From Candidatus Hydrogenedentota bacterium (GTDB lineage Bacteria; Hydrogenedentota; Hydrogenedentia; Hydrogenedentales; SLHB01): a stretch of DNA of 8,140 nucleotides. The notes below the pieces were generated by a model that was given only the letters and a program-made list of their open reading frames with translations, was not told the origin of the DNA and did no database searches. The position numbers were made by a program, and so were the translations under genes. The DNA lies in the NCBI GenBank assembly GCA_007118235.1, contig SKRY01000017.1:1-8140 (forward strand), given 5' to 3'. How positions within the stretch are numbered: the stretch's first letter is position 1; the number at the start of each line of letters is the position of its first letter. Shown here one piece after another: positions 6,031-8,140 of the stretch.

Positions 6031-7158
6031 ATGAGCCATCTCCAGTTTGATCGGCGCGGACTTCGTTTTCGGCCGCTAAAGGAACGGCGGGATCGGGTCT
6101 TTGTCGCCAAGGATCGGATCATGCCGGACCGAACGCCCGAGCCGCTGGGAGAGTATCACTCCGCGCTCATGGACGAGGCCGTGGAGCGTATTATTCTAGC
6201 GCGGGAAAGGGGCGCGGCGCGCATGTTGGCGTTCGGCGCGCACGCCATCAAGAATGGGCTAGGCTCCGTGCTTCAACAGCTTCTACGGGAAGGTTGGCTT
6301 ACTCACCTCGCCACCAATGGAGCCGGCATCATCCACGACTGGGAGTTCGCCTTTCAAGGTCATACCAGTGAACATGTGGAGGAGAACGTGGCCCAAGGCC
6401 AGTTCGGGATGTGGGAGGAGACGGGATACTATCTGAACCTGGCCCAAGTCATCGGCGCATATAGGGGCATGGGCTATGGTGAGGCCGTGGCCGCCTTGAC
6501 CGAACAGGAAGGTTTGGAAATACCTTCCGAGGATACGCTGCGGGGGGAGATCGCCGAAGCAATGGATCAGGACGCGAACCGCGCCGCCGCCGCGCTTGAT
6601 CTGCTTGATGTGATACGCGCGTTCGGGCTTTCGCCAGGCTGGGTGGCAGTGTCTCATCCTTATAAGGAAGACGCGCTGCAAGCCGCGGCCTATCGTTGCG
6701 GGATCCCTTTCACCGGCCACCCAATGATAGGGCATGACATCATCTATCTTCATCCCATGAACCGTTGCGCCGCCATTGGACGCACAGCCCAAGCCGATTT
6801 TCTGACGTTCGCGAAAGGGGTGGAGAATATCTCCCGCGGCGTCTACCTTTCCGTGGGGTCCGCCGTGATGTCGCCGATGATCTTTGAGAAGGCCATGAGC
6901 ATGGCTCAGAATAGCGCGATCCAACAGGGAGGCCGAATTCATGATCATTATATTGCCGTGGTGGATTTGGCCAAGTCCCACTGGGATTGGACCCAGGGCG
7001 AACCGCCCGAGACCAACCCCGACTACTACCTGAGATACAACAAGAGTTTCTCCCGCATGGGAGGAACCATGCGGTATATGTCGCTGGATAATCGCGATTT
7101 CTTCTTGCACTTGGCCCAGCGGCTGCATGTCCGGCATGAGGAGGGGGCCAACTCATGA
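6031..7158 (+). CDS. Deoxyhypusine-synthase-like protein
   Basis: 375-residue cytosolic protein related to deoxyhypusine synthase (DHS, an NAD-dependent spermidine-using enzyme in eukaryotes and archaea). By eye, residues 68-104 (FGAHAIKNGL, then LREGWLTHLATNGAGIIHDW) align with the DHS segment carrying the GYTSNLISSG and VTTAGGVEEDL motifs. GIPFTGHPMIGHDIIYLHP (224-242) matches the DHS block IPVFCPALTDGSLGDM. At GVYLSVGSAVMSPMIF (270-285), where DHS has GGGVVKHHI with the catalytic Lys, this protein reads GSAVMS, so the Lys appears replaced by Ser. The actual reaction is therefore unknown. The start at ATG 6031 is preferred over GTG 5995 because family members begin near the LRFRPLKER segment (residues 11-19); neither has a strong ribosome site. 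Its stop overlaps the SIS gene start (ATGA), implying an operon and a shared pathway. Confidence 0.65.
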   Translation: MSHLQFDRRGLRFRPLKERRDRVFVAKDRIMPDRTPEPLGEYHSALMDEAVERIILARERGAARMLAFGAHAIKNGLGSVLQQLLREGWLTHLATNGAGIIHDWEFAFQGHTSEHVEENVAQGQFGMWEETGYYLNLAQVIGAYRGMGYGEAVAALTEQEGLEIPSEDTLRGEIAEAMDQDANRAAAALDLLDVIRAFGLSPGWVAVSHPYKEDALQAAAYRCGIPFTGHPMIGHDIIYLHPMNRCAAIGRTAQADFLTFAKGVENISRGVYLSVGSAVMSPMIFEKAMSMAQNSAIQQGGRIHDHYIAVVDLAKSHWDWTQGEPPETNPDYYLRYNKSFSRMGGTMRYMSLDNRDFFLHLAQRLHVRHEEGANS

Positions 7159-7805
7159 GCGCCGCCTGTTCAGAGGAACAACGGCTCCTCGGCGAACTGA
7201 AGGCCCGCCGGCCCGACCTCGAAGGGTGTATACCCGCACTGGAAGCCGCCTACCGGGCATTGCGCGACACCTTCGCCGTGGGCGGCAAGCTGTTGACCTG
7301 CGGAAACGGCGGAAGCCATGCCGACGCCATGCATATCGTGGCGGAACTCTGCAAGAGCTTTGAGCGCAAACGGCCCCTCCCGCTAGATTTCGCCAACCGG
7401 CTGGAGCAGGAGCCCGGTGGCGAAGCGTTGGCCGCTCACCTCGAGGCGGGATTGCCCGCCATCACGCTGGGACTCAACGGCGCCCTAAAGAGCGCGGTGG
7501 AGAACGACAGCGCCCTTCCTGAAATGGCCTATGCCCAGGAAGCCTGCGCCCTTCTCCGGCCCGGAGACGCATTCCTCGCCATTTCCACCTCGGGCGCTGC
7601 GCGGAATTGCCTTCTCGCCATGGCCGCCGCCCGCGCCTTGGGAGCCCGCACCTTCGCCCTGACGGGGCCTCACGGCGGCGCCATGGCCCAATGCGCGGAT
7701 TACCCCATCAAGGCCCCTGGAGGCAGCGTCAAGACCATTCAAGAGGCCCACATCGCCCTGTACCACGCCCTTTGCGGCCTTGTCGAGGCCTCTTTCTTTC
7801 CCTGA
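7155..7805 (+). CDS. SIS-domain phosphosugar isomerase, GmhA-like
   Basis: 216-residue single SIS-domain protein resembling GmhA, which converts sedoheptulose 7-phosphate to D-glycero-D-manno-heptose 7-phosphate. Visible marks are CGNGGSHADAMH (49-60) for phosphate and sugar binding, Glu64 in IVAEL (matching the catalytic Glu of GmhA), ISTSG (143-147), LTGPHGG (169-175) and QEAHIALYH (196-204), whose His199 matches the catalytic His. Compared with E. coli GmhA (192 residues) it carries about 25 extra residues near 75-99 (LPLDFANRLEQEPGG onward). That insert and the ending YHALCGLVEASFF resemble a GmhA-like subfamily whose substrate I cannot state. The start overlaps the upstream stop (ATGA) with GAGGAGGGGG at 7138-7147, so it is translationally coupled to the DHS-like gene. 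Heptose phosphate is the likeliest substrate type; another ketose or aldose phosphate is possible. Confidence 0.85.
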   Translation: MSAACSEEQRLLGELKARRPDLEGCIPALEAAYRALRDTFAVGGKLLTCGNGGSHADAMHIVAELCKSFERKRPLPLDFANRLEQEPGGEALAAHLEAGLPAITLGLNGALKSAVENDSALPEMAYAQEACALLRPGDAFLAISTSGAARNCLLAMAAARALGARTFALTGPHGGAMAQCADYPIKAPGGSVKTIQEAHIALYHALCGLVEASFFP

Positions 7806-7865
7806 AGCGCCGGATAAGGGGCCAACGGCTGGCGGCGGTCTCATGGACCCATTCCCACTGCCAAT

Positions 7866-7894
7866 TTGACTTCCCATAGGCGCCGACGTATCCT
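7866..7894 (+). promoter_or_regulatory. Candidate sigma70 promoter of the ThiS/ThiF-like gene
   Basis: TTGACT (7866-7871, 5/6) and TATCCT (7889-7894, 4/6) are separated by the ideal 17 nt. Transcription would start near 7901, giving a leader of about 67 nt before ATG 7968. This suggests the next gene is a separate unit from the SIS operon, although no clear terminator lies between them. Confidence 0.5.
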
Positions 7895-7967
7895 TACAAA
7901 CGTTATCGTTATTGGGGTATATTTGCCAGGTTCGGTTGCTGGCTAAAGGAAGCGGCAGGAAGATGCT

Positions 7968-8140
7968 ATGCAAATTTACGTAAATGAACAGTCCCTGGAA
8001 GTTCCAGAGGAGACGACCCTGTTTGGTCTGCGGGACAAGATGAAACCTGGCGCGGATGTGCTTGTGGTCAATGGGGCGCCCGCGCGAACGGACGTCAAGC
8101 TAAAGGAGGGCGACGAGGCCGTCTTGATTCGGCGGGGCGA
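7968..8140 (+). CDS. ThiS-like domain at the start of a probable ThiF-type adenylyltransferase, cut by the right edge
   Basis: 57 complete codons are visible before the window ends. They form a beta-grasp ThiS-like domain: MQIYVNEQSLEVPEETTLF, LRDKMKPGADVLVVNGAP and LKEGDEAVLIRRG. Free ThiS is about 65 residues and ends in Gly-Gly, which ThiF adenylates for thiazole synthesis of thiamine. Here the domain reads VLIRRGE at the edge, and this variant (with the RDKMKPGADV...NG segment) resembles the N-terminal domain of a ThiF subfamily in which a ThiS-like part is fused to the E1 adenylyltransferase. The fusion itself lies beyond the window. Start support: AGGA at 7957-7960, 7 nt upstream, and a promoter-like pair at 7866-7894. 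Role in sulfur transfer for thiamine or another sulfur-containing cofactor is likely but not shown. Confidence 0.7.
   Translation, partial: MQIYVNEQSLEVPEETTLFGLRDKMKPGADVLVVNGAPARTDVKLKEGDEAVLIRRG

Noticed and set aside
6283..7137. 284-residue open frame on the minus strand inside the DHS-like gene
   Set aside because: It is antisense to a gene with recognisable motifs and an operon overlap, and its own product resembles no protein family.
1..8140. A defence system, prophage or integrative element
   Set aside because: No nuclease, helicase, toxin, integrase, transposase or reverse-transcriptase motif is seen. All recognised genes are transport, metabolism or unknown.

Overview
The window looks like a chromosomal segment of a GC-rich Gram-negative bacterium. 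It has an outer-membrane porin with a signal peptide and a C-terminal aromatic residue. The mix of an alginate-export-type porin, a deoxyhypusine-synthase-like protein and a SIS-domain sugar-phosphate isomerase suggests an environmental, non-proteobacterial lineage such as the PVC group or Candidatus Hydrogenedentota. That placement rests on general familiarity and is weak. I see no phage, transposase, CRISPR, tRNA or rRNA signature.

Layout. At 1-1409 on the minus strand is an AbgT-family 12-TM transporter, cut by the left edge. A 407-bp divergent control region (1410-1816) separates it from a 530-residue alginate-export-like porin (1817-3409, plus). An imperfect GC-rich hairpin at 3459-3509 probably ends the porin transcript. 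A MATE-family efflux or flippase protein follows at 3566-4951 (plus). Between it and a convergent small basic orphan protein (5130-5498, minus) lie an 18-bp inverted repeat and a compact hairpin with a T run. Next is a gene-poor interval (5499-6030) holding a run of five short inverted repeats at 5694-5904, with a promoter candidate for the following operon. That operon consists of a deoxyhypusine-synthase-like protein (6031-7158) and a GmhA-like SIS-domain phosphosugar isomerase (7155-7805), overlapping by ATGA. A new gene starts at 7968, runs off the right edge, and begins with a ThiS-like beta-grasp domain of the kind found at the N-terminus of some ThiF/MoeB-type E1 enzymes.

How the genes may work together. 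The divergent AbgT/porin pair could be co-controlled from one intergenic region, with solute passing the outer membrane by the porin and the inner membrane by AbgT. This is inference only. The DHS-like/SIS pair is translationally coupled and probably acts in one pathway, possibly sugar-phosphate or heptose-like metabolism. The DHS-like member is the most unusual gene here: it appears to keep the NAD-type core of deoxyhypusine synthase but to lack its catalytic lysine, and bacteria have no eIF5A to modify. The remaining genes look like single transcription units.
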